A stretch of DNA of 64,000 bases. Origin: Planctomycetaceae bacterium. GTDB lineage: Bacteria; Planctomycetota; Planctomycetia; Pirellulales; PNKZ01. The notes beneath the pieces are model-generated. The model was not told the DNA's origin and did not search any database. It worked only from the letters and a program-made list of their open reading frames with translations. The number at the start of each line of letters is the position of its first letter. Positions within the stretch are counted from its first letter, which is position 1. This document shows positions 1-8,505 of this stretch, in pieces. Position numbers and translations under genes: made by a program. Location: contig JAEUIN010000407.1 of NCBI GenBank assembly GCA_016793115.1, positions 62,001-126,000 on the forward strand, in the 5' to 3' direction.

Positions 1-753
1 GCCGGCGCGAGCGCCTACCCGCGCGAGATTCCGCACGAGAAGTTCGCGGAGATCGCCCGCGAAGTCGGCGCGAAGTTGTTCGTCGACATGGCGCACTACG
101 CCGGCCTCGTCGCCGCAGGCCTGCACAACAACCCGGTGCCGGTCGCCGACTTCGTCACCTCGACGACGCACAAGACGCTTCGCGGCCCGCGCGGCGGCAT
201 CACCATGTGCAAGGCCGACTACGCGAAGGACATCGATCGCACGGTGTTCCCCGGCATTCAGGGCGGTCCGCTGATGCACGTGATCGCCGGCAAGGCCGTG
301 TGCTTCGGCGAGGCGCTCAAGCCGGAGTTCAAGCAATACGGCAAGCAAGTGATCGCCAACGCCAAGGCCTTGGCCGAGACGCTCTTGGCCGGCGGCGTCA
401 AGCTCGCCTCCGGCGGCACCGACAACCATCTGATGCTGCTCGACGTGACGAGCGTCGGCACGACGGGCAAGATCGCCGAAGCCGCGCTCGGGCGGGCCGA
501 AATCACCGTCAACAAGAACATGATTCCCTACGATGAACGCAAGCCGATGGACCCTTCCGGCATCCGCATCGGCACGCCGGCGTTGACGACGCGCGGCATG
601 GGCGCCGACGAAATGAAGCGCATCGGCGGCTGGATTCTGGAGATCCTCAAGACTCCGGACGACGAAGCCTTGGCCGGCCGCATCCGCGGCGAAGTGAAGA
701 GCCTCTGCGAGTCGTTCCCGGTCCCCGCGGCCAGAATCACCGTCGGCCAGTAA
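1..753 (+). CDS. glyA: Serine hydroxymethyltransferase, C-terminal part (truncated by window edge)
   Basis: PLP enzyme converting serine and tetrahydrofolate to glycine and methylene-tetrahydrofolate in the cytoplasm, a main source of one-carbon units. The frame is open from base 1, so the N-terminal ~40% lies outside the window. Visible are GASAYPREI, the VDMAHYAGLVAAG stretch, and the PLP-lysine motif STTHKTLRGPRGG, followed by FPGIQGGPLMHVIAGKAV. The C-terminal domain ends normally at TAA. A GC-rich hairpin (stem 777-783/786-792, no T tract) follows in the 63-bp gap before the response regulator. Identification is secure; only the start is missing. Confidence 0.97.
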   Translation, partial: AGASAYPREIPHEKFAEIAREVGAKLFVDMAHYAGLVAAGLHNNPVPVADFVTSTTHKTLRGPRGGITMCKADYAKDIDRTVFPGIQGGPLMHVIAGKAVCFGEALKPEFKQYGKQVIANAKALAETLLAGGVKLASGGTDNHLMLLDVTSVGTTGKIAEAALGRAEITVNKNMIPYDERKPMDPSGIRIGTPALTTRGMGADEMKRIGGWILEILKTPDDEALAGRIRGEVKSLCESFPVPAARITVGQ

Positions 754-816
754 CGCCTCGCCGAACCCGTTTAGCCGCCGGGCTCGCCCGGCGCGCCCTG
801 CAAGGAACTCGCAGAC

Positions 817-1275
817 ATGGCCGAAGCTCAATCACGCAGCCGCATCCTGATCGCCGACGACAACGCCGTGAACGTGGAACTGCTCGAAGCGTTCCTCAGC
901 GGCGCCGACTACGACATCGCGATCGCCGTCGACGGCAAAGACACGCTCGATAAGGTCGCGAGCTTCCGGCCGCACCTGATCTTGCTCGACGTCATGATGC
1001 CGAAGCTCTCCGGCTTCGAAGTCTGCAAGAAGCTCAAAGACGACCCGGCGACCAAGGAGATCATGATCCTCATGGTCACCGCCTTGAACGAACTCGGCGA
1101 CATCGAGCGGGCCGTGCAGGCCGGCACCGACGACTTCCTCAGCAAGCCGGTCAACAAGCTGGAACTGACGAAGCGCGTCGACAACATGCTCAAACTGCGG
1201 CACGTGAGCGACGAACTCGAACGCTTGCGCCAATACATCTCCGGCATGGAAGACGCCGTCGGTCCGAAGAAGTAA
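817..1275 (+). CDS. Single-domain response regulator (receiver domain)
   Basis: A 152-residue CheY-like receiver protein with no DNA-binding domain. The acidic pocket is D14/D15, the phospho-acceptor is D58 in LILLDVMMPK, the switch threonine is T88 and the conserved lysine is K110 in FLSKPVNK. Residues ~115-145 form a charged, probably helical tail (LKLRHVSDELERLRQYI) that could be a short coiled coil for dimerisation. AAGGA lies 10 bases before the ATG. It follows glyA by 63 bp in the same direction, but no histidine kinase is nearby, so its partner is unknown. It probably acts through protein-protein interaction. Confidence 0.9.
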   Translation: MAEAQSRSRILIADDNAVNVELLEAFLSGADYDIAIAVDGKDTLDKVASFRPHLILLDVMMPKLSGFEVCKKLKDDPATKEIMILMVTALNELGDIERAVQAGTDDFLSKPVNKLELTKRVDNMLKLRHVSDELERLRQYISGMEDAVGPKK

Positions 1276-1433
1276 CGGCCGAGCGCGTCGCCTGCGTTCC
1301 GTCTTAGCGTTCTCCGTCTTAGCCCCCGTCACTTCATGCCGGGGGCAATTCGACGCGGCGGCAAAAATCGACTTCGCGTCTCTCTCCGTGATTGCCAAAT
1401 GCGGATTCCCAATCTAAGTGCGTGTCTTGAAAT

Positions 1434-1514
1434 GGGAGGGCGAGGCTCCCGCCGAGCCGCTTCTCGACGGCAAACGCACGACTCCAGACGGCTCGGCGGG
1501 AGCCTCGCCCTCCC
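1434..1514. repeat. GC-rich inverted repeat, family copy 1
   Basis: Two perfect 26-bp arms (1434-1459 and 1489-1514, beginning GGGAGGGCGAGGCTCC) flank a 29-base spacer. The same arms recur at 61010-61090 and 63271-63346, with shared outer flanks (GTCAAYTC..., then an ACGCGT/ACACGT-like end). It lies in the non-coding stretch 1276-1701, which also holds a GCCCCCG/CGGGGGC hairpin at 1322-1346. Likely a REP- or MITE-like dispersed repeat. Confidence 0.85.
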
Positions 1515-1701
1515 GTCAACTCACGAAATCGAATTTGAAGACGCGTTCTAAGGTCCATTAAGCTACGAATAGCGCCGAAGCTCGGTGGTCGGCGGGGAAA
1601 CCGGTGCGAAAGCGCCCACGCCCTTTTTTCCGGCCGAGCTTTGGCGCCTTTGTAACGAGGCAACGTACGCCGGTGCCTAGATTTCAAATCTCAAATTGCA
1701 A

Positions 1702-2274
1702 ATGCTCGCTTCGATGTTGCTGCTGCTAGCCGCGACGACGTTCGCCGCCGCCGGTGAATTCAACGCCAAGGTCTCTCCCGGCCACGTCGCGCCGGCGTGG
1801 CCCGAGCTGCAAGACGCGGCCGGCAAGCCGCACTCATTTGCCGACTCCCTGGACACGAAGCTCACCGTCGTGGTCGTCACCGCGGCCGAGTGCCCGATCG
1901 CCTCGGCCTACGAAGATCGCTTAGTGAAGTTGGCCCACGAGTTCGCGCCGCGCGGAGTCCGGTTCGTCGCGGTGGAACTCAGCGAGCCGCCCCAAGCTGA
2001 CGACGCCGATCAGAAAAAGTCGCCGCCGTATCCGCTTCTCTACGATCCCGCGCAGCGTCTCGGCCGCGACTACGGCGCCGTGGTGACGCCGACCGCGTTC
2101 GTGCTGCGACCCGATCGCCGCCTCGTGTATCTCGGCGCGATCGACGACGACTGGAACGACGCCGACGAAGTGAAGCACCGCTATCTGCGCGACGCCCTCG
2201 AAGCCGCGCTGGCCGGCCGCGAACCGAAGGTGCGAGAAACGAAGCCGGTCGGCTGCCCCATCGCCTATCGGTAG
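1702..2274 (+). CDS. Secreted thioredoxin-fold (redoxin-like) protein
   Basis: A 190-residue protein with an N-terminal signal peptide (MLASMLLLLAATTFAAAG) followed by a thioredoxin-like fold. VTAAECPIASAYEDRLVKLA corresponds to the redox-motif region of peroxiredoxin/TlpA-like proteins, but only one cysteine (CPIA) is present there, so a CxxC dithiol mechanism is unlikely. VVTPTAFVLRPDRRLVYLGAID matches the cis-proline strand and the following hairpin. A second cysteine (GCPIAY) is at the extreme C-terminus. ATG at 1702 was chosen over a TTG at 1696; the start overlaps a low-complexity ATTTCAAATCTCAAATTG stretch that resembles the word repeats seen elsewhere. Its substrate is unknown. Confidence 0.75.
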   Translation: MLASMLLLLAATTFAAAGEFNAKVSPGHVAPAWPELQDAAGKPHSFADSLDTKLTVVVVTAAECPIASAYEDRLVKLAHEFAPRGVRFVAVELSEPPQADDADQKKSPPYPLLYDPAQRLGRDYGAVVTPTAFVLRPDRRLVYLGAIDDDWNDADEVKHRYLRDALEAALAGREPKVRETKPVGCPIAYR

Positions 2275-2279
2275 CTGCA

Positions 2280-2322
2280 ACCCTGAACCCTCAACCCTGA
2301 ACCCCGCACCGCGAACCCCCTC
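2280..2322. repeat. AACCCTG-word low-complexity repeat
   Basis: The 51-bp gap between the redoxin and ROK genes consists almost entirely of reiterations of AACCCTG/AACCCTC/AACCCC. It is a one-armed example of the short-word intergenic repeats found at several gene ends in this window. No ribosome-binding site is recognisable in it. Confidence 0.6.
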
Positions 2323-2325
2323 ACC

Positions 2326-3246
2326 GTGTACCTCGGCATCGAAATCGGCGGCACCAAACTTCAGCTCGGCGTCGGGCCGGGCGACGGCACGTTGGTCGCC
2401 GAACCCGTTCGGTTGCCGGTCGATCGGGCCGGCGGCGCGGCCGGCATTCGTGCGGCGCTCGCCTCGGCCGCCCGTGAGTTGATCGCCAAGCACGACGTGC
2501 AAGCCGTCGGCATCGGCTTCGGCGGACCATGCGACGCGGCTCGCGGGCGCACGATCACCAGCCATCAGATCGCCGGCTGGGACGACTTTCCGCTCGTCGA
2601 CTGGTGCCGCACCGAACTCGGCTTACCCTGCAAGCTCGGCAACGACGCCGACTTGGCCGCGCTGGCCGAAGCTAGGTTCGGGGCGGGGCGCGGCAATGAC
2701 CCCGTGTTCTATGTGACCGTCGGCACGGGGATCGGCGGCGGGTTCGTGCGCGGCGGTCGTTTGTATCACGGCTACGGTCCGGCGGCCGCCGAGATCGGCC
2801 ACCTGCGCCCCGGCCTGCTCGCCGACCCGCAGGCGACCGTGGAATCTATTTCGTCGGGCCTCGCCATCGAGCGGGCCGCCGCAGCGCTCGTGGGCGATTC
2901 GATCTTCAACGGGCCGATCTTCGCGAAAACCGGCGCGACGAAGCTCACGGCTCGCGAGCTTGCTTGGGCGGCGGAGCAGGGGCACGAGCCGTCGCAGGCG
3001 ATCCTCTCGCGCGCGATCGACGTGCTCGGCTGGGCGCTCGCGCAAATGACGACGCTCCTCGCCCCGCAAGCGATCATCGTCGGCGGCGGCGTGGGGCTGT
3101 TGGGCGAAGCGGCCTTCTACAAGCCGCTCCGCGCGGCGACGGAGCGCTACGTCTTCCCGCCGCTCAAGGGGAGCTACGAAATCTTGCCGCCGGCGCTGGG
3201 CGAAGCGATGGTCGTCCACGGCGCGCTGGCCTTGGCGGCGGAGTAA
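2326..3246 (+). CDS. ROK-family sugar kinase (glucokinase-like)
   Basis: A 306-residue cytoplasmic ASKHA-fold kinase, starting at GTG. The N-terminal phosphate loop is LGIEIGGTKLQLGV; the catalytic aspartate lies in LGNDADLAALAEARFGAG; the second phosphate motif is VTVGTGIGGGFV; and EIGHLRPG is the start of the ROK signature. The usual zinc site that follows (CxCGxxGCxE) is absent: this protein reads ADPQATVESISSG with no cysteines, so it is a metal-free ROK variant. It likely phosphorylates glucose or a related hexose. It is convergent with the next gene, 9 bp away. Confidence 0.85.
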   Translation: MYLGIEIGGTKLQLGVGPGDGTLVAEPVRLPVDRAGGAAGIRAALASAARELIAKHDVQAVGIGFGGPCDAARGRTITSHQIAGWDDFPLVDWCRTELGLPCKLGNDADLAALAEARFGAGRGNDPVFYVTVGTGIGGGFVRGGRLYHGYGPAAAEIGHLRPGLLADPQATVESISSGLAIERAAAALVGDSIFNGPIFAKTGATKLTARELAWAAEQGHEPSQAILSRAIDVLGWALAQMTTLLAPQAIIVGGGVGLLGEAAFYKPLRAATERYVFPPLKGSYEILPPALGEAMVVHGALALAAE

Positions 3247-3255
3247 TACCGTCGG

Positions 3256-4014
3256 CTATTTCCTCGGCAACCCCTTGAGCTGATCGAGCGGCTGAGTGCG
3301 GAAGAAGTAGACCTTGGCGGCGATTTGCGGAAAGCGCTCGTCGATCATCACGGCGATCTTCGGTTTGTCGCCGGCTCGTGAAGGATCGCTCCCGAGGTCG
3401 GCGAGCGCTTCGCCGTTCTTCGCCGCAACGGTTTCGCCCCCCACCTGTAAGTTCGGTAAGTCGGACTTGCCGTCTTCGACGTCGAGTGCGACGGGCGCTT
3501 CGAAGACGCACTTCGCAGTCGGTCGCGCGGAGACTAGCAGCGGGTCGTGCGAGAGCAACGTGCCGACGATTCGAACCAGCGGCGTCATCTTGCCGTCGGC
3601 CGTCGTCGTGCGTCCGCGGATTTCCGTTTCCTCCTTTGGCGGCTCAAAGAGAAAAGCGGTGAGATCCCACCGCGTGAGCTTCGCTCCGGCGCGATATCGA
3701 AAGGGGAGCGTGCTCGACAAAACGGTGTTGGGCACCGCTCCCGGGGGCAGGTCGACTTCGCCGCCGTAGGCCTCGACGACGACCGGAGCTCCGATCGGGA
3801 TGTCTTTGATCGCCATGCGTGCGAAGACCTTGGCCTCCGTCTTGCCCGGGACGGCCGTGAACGTCCTCTTGCCCGTCGCATCGCCGGTCGTAAACGAATT
3901 GCCGCGAATCGAGTCGAGCGTACCCGCTTTGACGGCGTAGACGATTTTTTGGCCGTGGCAGGGGGCGCCGACGGCCCACAGCACGGCGCAAACAGCAAGA
4001 CGCGACACGTTCAT
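3256..4014 (-). CDS. Secreted protein of unknown function
   Basis: A 252-residue protein with a probable signal peptide (MNVSRLAVCAVLWAVGAPCHG) and a mature part rich in beta-type sequence. I recognise no catalytic motif. VDLPPGAVPNTVLSSTLPFRY and TPLVRIVGTLLSHDPLLVSARPTAKCVFEAPV suggest beta-sandwich segments. It stands alone between the ROK kinase (convergent) and the HAD/rseP/dxr operon, so context gives no function. Codon usage is like its neighbours, and it is probably a genuine lineage-specific envelope protein. Confidence 0.65.
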   Translation of the reverse strand: MNVSRLAVCAVLWAVGAPCHGQKIVYAVKAGTLDSIRGNSFTTGDATGKRTFTAVPGKTEAKVFARMAIKDIPIGAPVVVEAYGGEVDLPPGAVPNTVLSSTLPFRYRAGAKLTRWDLTAFLFEPPKEETEIRGRTTTADGKMTPLVRIVGTLLSHDPLLVSARPTAKCVFEAPVALDVEDGKSDLPNLQVGGETVAAKNGEALADLGSDPSRAGDKPKIAVMIDERFPQIAAKVYFFRTQPLDQLKGLPRK

Positions 4015-4139
4015 GAAGACTCTCGCGACGACAAGAAAGCTGGGTGCGGCAGGCGGTCGAACGGCGGAATTCTAGCCTCTCGAAAGAGCGAATCAAGGCT
4101 GTGATTTGGCCGGCGTCGTCGCCGCGTAAACGCGGGCGT

Positions 4140-4826
4140 TTAGAGCAACTCCGTGAGCGTCGCAATACGCGGAGCGAGCTCCGGATGCCGGTCGCGGCGG
4201 TCGAGGAGGACGGCCGTGAGGCCTTCGGTGCGAGGACAGTGCAAGTCGTTGTCGACGTCGTCGCCGACGACGATCGTCGGATGATTGGTCAGACCAATTC
4301 TTTCACGGCAGCCCTGGAAAAAGGCCCCCGCAGGCTTGCGAAAGCCCAAACTGGAGGAAACGAAGACCCGCTCCGGCGGGACCACGGGGAGCAACTCGGC
4401 GACGATCGCGTAGAGCCTCCGATCGAAGTTCGAGGCGATCGCCACGGTATGGCCGCGGGCCGCGAGCGCGGCGAGCGTCGGCGCGGCGTCGTCGAAGGCC
4501 CGCCAGACCGAGGGCCGCGCGAAGTGGGTCCAAAGCTCGTCGAAGAGCCGCTCGGCGGCCGGGCCGCGGACGTCGTGAACCACGGCCGCGACGATGTTCC
4601 GCCACCGCTCGAACTCGCGGGCCTCGTCGGTGCGGAGGCCGTTGTGCCGGGCGTCGCGAGCCTCTTCGGCGGCGAACGCGGCGCGGAAGCCGCGCTCGAT
4701 CTCCTCGCGAGCGAGCCGCGAGCCGCAGCGCACGCCGGCCGCGTAGTAAACGTCGGCCGGCGCAGGCTCGGGGTAAATGAGCGTGCCGACGGCGTCGAAC
4801 AGGTACGCCGGCGCCGCGGTCGTCAT
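4140..4826 (-). CDS. HAD-superfamily hydrolase
   Basis: A 228-residue cytoplasmic hydrolase. The first HAD motif is YLFDAVGTLIYPEP; the second aspartate of DxD is replaced by valine-glycine (D-A-V-G-T), as in several HAD subfamilies. Motif II is VAIASNF, the motif III lysine lies in GFRKPAG, and the acidic motif IV is VVGDDVDNDL. The ATG overlaps the rseP stop as ATGA (4823-4826), so translation is probably coupled to rseP. The much longer reading frame extending to 5390 is an antisense-style read through rseP and is not the gene. Substrate unknown. Confidence 0.88.
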   Translation of the reverse strand: MTTAAPAYLFDAVGTLIYPEPAPADVYYAAGVRCGSRLAREEIERGFRAAFAAEEARDARHNGLRTDEAREFERWRNIVAAVVHDVRGPAAERLFDELWTHFARPSVWRAFDDAAPTLAALAARGHTVAIASNFDRRLYAIVAELLPVVPPERVFVSSSLGFRKPAGAFFQGCRERIGLTNHPTIVVGDDVDNDLHCPRTEGLTAVLLDRRDRHPELAPRIATLTELL

Positions 4827-6943
4827 CCCTTGGAAATCCGCAGCACGTCGTTCGTCAGCGCGAAGATCATCAGGCCGAGCAGACAAACTAGGCCGATCGT
4901 GTTCAAGAAGATCACGAGTCGTTCCGGCGGCGGGCGACGGAAGATGCCTTCGTAGATCAAGAGCACCATGTGGCCGCCGTCGAGCACGGGGAACGGCAGG
5001 AAGTTGAGCACCGCGAGATTGCAGCTCAGCATCATCAAGAACAGCAGCAGTTGTGCGAACCCGCCCGAAGCCGAATCGCCGGCTTGTTGGGCGATGGTGA
5101 TGATGCCGCCCACGGCCTTCATCGGAATTTGCCCGATCCACATGGCGTGGATGAAGCGATAGACCTGCGTCATGGAATCGCGGGTGTCGGTGTAGGCGTA
5201 GCCGAAGGCCTGGCCGAGCGAATCGGCTTTGCGCTCGAACCGGTCGCCTTGAAAGAGGAGGCCGCGCTCGGGCAGGAATGCGGTCTTCGATTCCACGCTC
5301 TCGAGCGTGACCTTGCGGGAGCCGTCGCCGTCTTTCACGGTGAGCTCGATCTTGGTGTCGGGCCGGACGAGGGCGACGCCGTACGCGCACAGCGGCCAGT
5401 TGTTCGAGTCGTTGCCCGTCAGCTCGACGCTCTGCGCCTTCGGCTTGTCGCCGCTTTCGAGCGGCTTATCGCTCGGCACGGTGGCGAAGTGCAGCAGGAC
5501 GTCGCCCGGCTTCAGCCCGGCCTTGGCGGCGGGGCCGTCGGTATCGACCGCGGCGACGATCGGCGGCACCGAGTAAGCGACGCCGAGGCTCGGCAGCGAG
5601 AGGTAGCCGAACGAGAGGGGCGGCTCCGAGTAGTCGAAGGCCCGCGGCATGACGTCGAACGTCACCTCCCGCGGCTTGCCATCGACTTGGCGTTCGACGA
5701 CCACCTTCCATTTCTTGTCCGGGGCGTCGGCCTGCTTGCGGCGAAAGCGTTCGCCGGCGGTGATCGGGTCGCCGAGCGGCTCGCCGTCGATCGTTTTGAG
5801 CGTGTCGCCGGGCACGATGCCGATTGCCGAGGCGGGGGAGTTGTCTTGCACGCCGACGACCGGTCCCCACTGCATTGTGAGGCCGAGCGTGCGGAGCGGG
5901 CGCGGCGCGACGGTGACCGCGACTTCCGTCGTCGGCGCGTCGGCCGCGGCTTTGCCGTCGCCGGAATCGGTCGTCGGCACCTTGCGGCGCACCGTGACTT
6001 TGATCGGCTTGTCGGCGTAGAGCGTCTGAGCGCGTAGCACGTCGGGGTAGCTGCGAATGATTTGATCTTCGATTTGCACGACCTCGTCGCCGGCTTCGAA
6101 ACCGGGCGAAGCCGCGCGGGCCGGCGAACCCTCGACGGTCGGCTTCTCGCCGGTGCTCGATTTCGCCAGCGTCGTCAGTCGCGGGCCGGCGATGCCGAGC
6201 GACGGCGGATAATCGGGCCGCATCTTGCGCGGCTTGATGTTCTTGTCGAGCGTCGCCCCTTCACGCTCGATCTTCAGGTCGATCCCTTTATTGAGGTCGG
6301 CGAGCGCGACGTTCGAAGTCAGGTCGGGTTGGAAGCGGGGCTCGGGAATATCGTTGATTTGCTTGATCTTGTCGCCGACGTGCAGATCGCGCTCCCAAGC
6401 CACTCCGCCCGGCTGCAGACCGTGCACGGCCGTGGGCGTGAATTCTACGCCCATCAGATAGGCGGCGGTCGCGAAGAAAAACGCCGTGACGGCGTTTAAA
6501 ATCACGCCGGCCGAAATGATCAGCATCCGCTCCGGAACCGATTGCGCCGGATAGCTGCGCGGATCCCAGACGGCGGCCGCTTCCGGATCGACCGGCTTCC
6601 CTTCGGCCGCCGCGGCGCGAGCTCGCTCCGCTTCCTCGGCCTGCTTGCCGGGGTTGTCCGTCTGGCCGAGCATATAGACGTAGCCGCCCAGCGGAATCGC
6701 GCCGAGGCCGTACTCCGTTTCGCCCCAGCGGAAGCGGAACAAGCGCAAACCGTAGGGGTCGAAGCCGATGTAGAACTTCTCGACTTTCACCCCGCAGAGC
6801 TTGGCCGCGGCGAAGTGGCCGAACTCATGGATGAGAATCACGAGGCCCAGAGCGAGGCAGCCCTGTGCCAAAAAGCCCCACCAGGCCCAATTGATGCCGG
6901 CGGCGAAGAGCGGCGTCAGCGCCGCGCCGAATGACAATTCCAA
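4823..6943 (-). CDS. rseP: RseP-like site-2 intramembrane zinc protease with multiple PDZ domains
   Basis: A 706-residue membrane metalloprotease of the S2P/RseP family, which cleaves transmembrane segments such as those of anti-sigma factors. The zinc motif HEFGH is at residues 39-43 in the first membrane helix; the C-terminal zinc ligand motif LDG is at ~654-656, followed by a last membrane helix (VIFLNTIGLVCLLGLMIFAL). Between them are about four PDZ-like GDxVxxIxG modules (around 180-235, 275-330, 360-415 and 455-540), against two in the E. coli protein of ~450 residues. The start overlaps the dxr end by 28 bp and the stop overlaps the HAD gene, giving a tight three-gene operon. The dxr-rseP neighbourhood is conserved in many bacteria. 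Confidence 0.93.
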   Translation of the reverse strand: MELSFGAALTPLFAAGINWAWWGFLAQGCLALGLVILIHEFGHFAAAKLCGVKVEKFYIGFDPYGLRLFRFRWGETEYGLGAIPLGGYVYMLGQTDNPGKQAEEAERARAAAAEGKPVDPEAAAVWDPRSYPAQSVPERMLIISAGVILNAVTAFFFATAAYLMGVEFTPTAVHGLQPGGVAWERDLHVGDKIKQINDIPEPRFQPDLTSNVALADLNKGIDLKIEREGATLDKNIKPRKMRPDYPPSLGIAGPRLTTLAKSSTGEKPTVEGSPARAASPGFEAGDEVVQIEDQIIRSYPDVLRAQTLYADKPIKVTVRRKVPTTDSGDGKAAADAPTTEVAVTVAPRPLRTLGLTMQWGPVVGVQDNSPASAIGIVPGDTLKTIDGEPLGDPITAGERFRRKQADAPDKKWKVVVERQVDGKPREVTFDVMPRAFDYSEPPLSFGYLSLPSLGVAYSVPPIVAAVDTDGPAAKAGLKPGDVLLHFATVPSDKPLESGDKPKAQSVELTGNDSNNWPLCAYGVALVRPDTKIELTVKDGDGSRKVTLESVESKTAFLPERGLLFQGDRFERKADSLGQAFGYAYTDTRDSMTQVYRFIHAMWIGQIPMKAVGGIITIAQQAGDSASGGFAQLLLFLMMLSCNLAVLNFLPFPVLDGGHMVLLIYEGIFRRPPPERLVIFLNTIGLVCLLGLMIFALTNDVLRISKG

Positions 6944-8091
6944 GTCGCTATCTCCTGACGAGCCCAGCGATCGAGCGCGATCAAGCGTTCGAGCGTCGGC
7001 TCCGTTTCAAAGGTGTGTTGGCCGACGACGCTCCGGCAGGCCGGAACGATGTCGGTGAATTTGATCTCGCCGGCCAAGAACAGCGCCACAGCCGCTTCGT
7101 TGGCCGCGTTGAGCACCGCGCCGGTCGTGCCGCCTGTGCGGGCCGCTTCCCAGCCCAATTCTAGGGCGGGAAATCGTTCGACGTCGGGGGGGGAGAACTC
7201 CCATTTGTGCATTTGCGACCAGTCCAGCTTCGTTGCAGGCCCTGCAACCCGTTCCGGGTACGTGAGCGCATACTGGATCGGCAACTTCATGTCGGGCGGG
7301 CTGAGTTGGGCGACGACGGAGCCGTCGACGTATTCGACCATCGAGTGGACGACCGATTGCGGGTGAACGACGACGCCGATCTGCTCCGCATCGAGCCCGA
7401 ATAGCCAGCGGGCTTCGATGATCTCAAGCGCCTTATTCATCATCGTGGCCGAGTCGATCGTGATCTTGCGGCCCATGTTCCAGGTGGGGTGGGCCAGGGC
7501 GTCCGCAACGGTCACTTCGGCCAATTGTTCGTGAGTGTAGTTGCGAAACGGCCCGCCGCTGGCCGTGAGCACGATGCGGGCGACCTCGCCGGGTCGACCG
7601 GCACGGAGCGCTTGAAAGATCGCGCTATGCTCGCTGTCGACCGGGATGATCTGCGCTCGTCGCTCCGCGGCGAGCTTCGTGGCCAAGGTGCCCGCCATGA
7701 CGAGCGTTTCTTTGTTCGCCAGTGCCACGGTTTTCCCGGCCTCGAGCGCGGCCCAGGTGCCCCACAAGCCGGCGCTGCCGACGATCGCCGTCAGCACGAC
7801 GTCGACGTCGGCGTCGGCCGCCGCCCGAGCGATCGCTTCCGGGCCGATGAGCAATTCGCACTCCGTCGGCAGTTGAGCCCAATTCACTCCGCGGGCCGCC
7901 TCGGCGTCGGCGGCGACGACGTACTTCGGGCGAAACTCGCAGGCCTGGCGCAGCAACAGTTCGGTATTGGAAAACGCCGACAGCACGGTGGCGCGCAAGC
8001 GGCCTTGCGAGGCGGCGACGACCTCAAGCGCGTTGCGACCGATGCTCCCCGTCGAACCGAGCACGGCGACGTTCGTTGTCGAGCGAGTCAT
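6916..8091 (-). CDS. dxr: 1-deoxy-D-xylulose 5-phosphate reductoisomerase
   Basis: Second enzyme of the MEP isoprenoid pathway, converting DXP to MEP with NADPH in the cytoplasm. The 391-residue length is typical. The NADPH motif LGSTGSIGRNALEVV is at the N-terminus; NKETLVMAG, VDSEHSAIFQAL (metal-binding D/E) and LTASGGPFR are all present, as is the substrate-binding segment HPTWNMGRKITIDSATMMNKALEIIEA. It is the first gene of the dxr-rseP-HAD operon, transcribed divergently from ftsH across a 414-bp gap. Confidence 0.97.
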   Translation of the reverse strand: MTRSTTNVAVLGSTGSIGRNALEVVAASQGRLRATVLSAFSNTELLLRQACEFRPKYVVAADAEAARGVNWAQLPTECELLIGPEAIARAAADADVDVVLTAIVGSAGLWGTWAALEAGKTVALANKETLVMAGTLATKLAAERRAQIIPVDSEHSAIFQALRAGRPGEVARIVLTASGGPFRNYTHEQLAEVTVADALAHPTWNMGRKITIDSATMMNKALEIIEARWLFGLDAEQIGVVVHPQSVVHSMVEYVDGSVVAQLSPPDMKLPIQYALTYPERVAGPATKLDWSQMHKWEFSPPDVERFPALELGWEAARTGGTTGAVLNAANEAAVALFLAGEIKFTDIVPACRSVVGQHTFETEPTLERLIALDRWARQEIATWNCHSARR

Positions 8092-8505
8092 GCGGCGCTA
8101 TGAAAAAGTCGTGGAAATACTCAGAGTGTCGCGGGCTGCGGTCCGCCGAACGGCGCCCGGACGCGCAACGAACTGAAAGTGCCGATCGCGACGCTTGCCT
8201 GTCTGAGCTGCCGGCCTGAGCTAATATCAAGCCTCTTCGCGACTTCCGCCGATTCCGTGGGCATTCTAGGTGGTCGGCGGAAACGCGACAACCCGCGTTC
8301 GACGTTTCGCCCGCCTATAGACGGCATGTTACAATAACAAGGTTCCGCTAAGATCCGCCGGTTTGTATATGGGTGCGGCACGTTTAGCGGTGTCAGCATT
8401 CTGTCCAAAATACCGGCTCGGTGTTTCCCGCCGGTTGCCGAACTCGAGCAATCAAGCGAACGCTCCCGTCGGATTCTCCCTCCATACGTCTCTGCGATAT
8501 TCAGC
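8092..8505. other. Divergent dxr/ftsH intergenic region
   Basis: 414 bp with no supported gene. It must contain the promoters of the dxr operon (-) and of ftsH (+). A -10-like TACAAT lies at 8330-8335. A 39-codon frame starting at 8102 has no ribosome-binding site and was not accepted. Confidence 0.5.
8330..8335 (+). promoter_or_regulatory. Putative -10 hexamer TACAAT (ftsH)
   Basis: TACAAT identical to hexamers found upstream of four other genes in the window (20016, 50074, 51852, 54716). The -35 region is weak (TTCGCC at ~18 bp). It would give a ~165-base leader for ftsH. Confidence 0.35.

Noticed and set aside
2280..2322. Telomere-like AACCCTG repeats
   Set aside because: Short, imperfect and intergenic; fits the word-repeat pattern seen elsewhere rather than a chromosome end.
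4827..5390. Upstream extension of the HAD hydrolase frame
   Set aside because: Out-of-frame reading of rseP; the ATGA overlap gives the natural start.
8102..8221. 39-codon ORF (MKKSWKYSEC...) upstream of ftsH
   Set aside because: No ribosome-binding site and no conserved-looking sequence.
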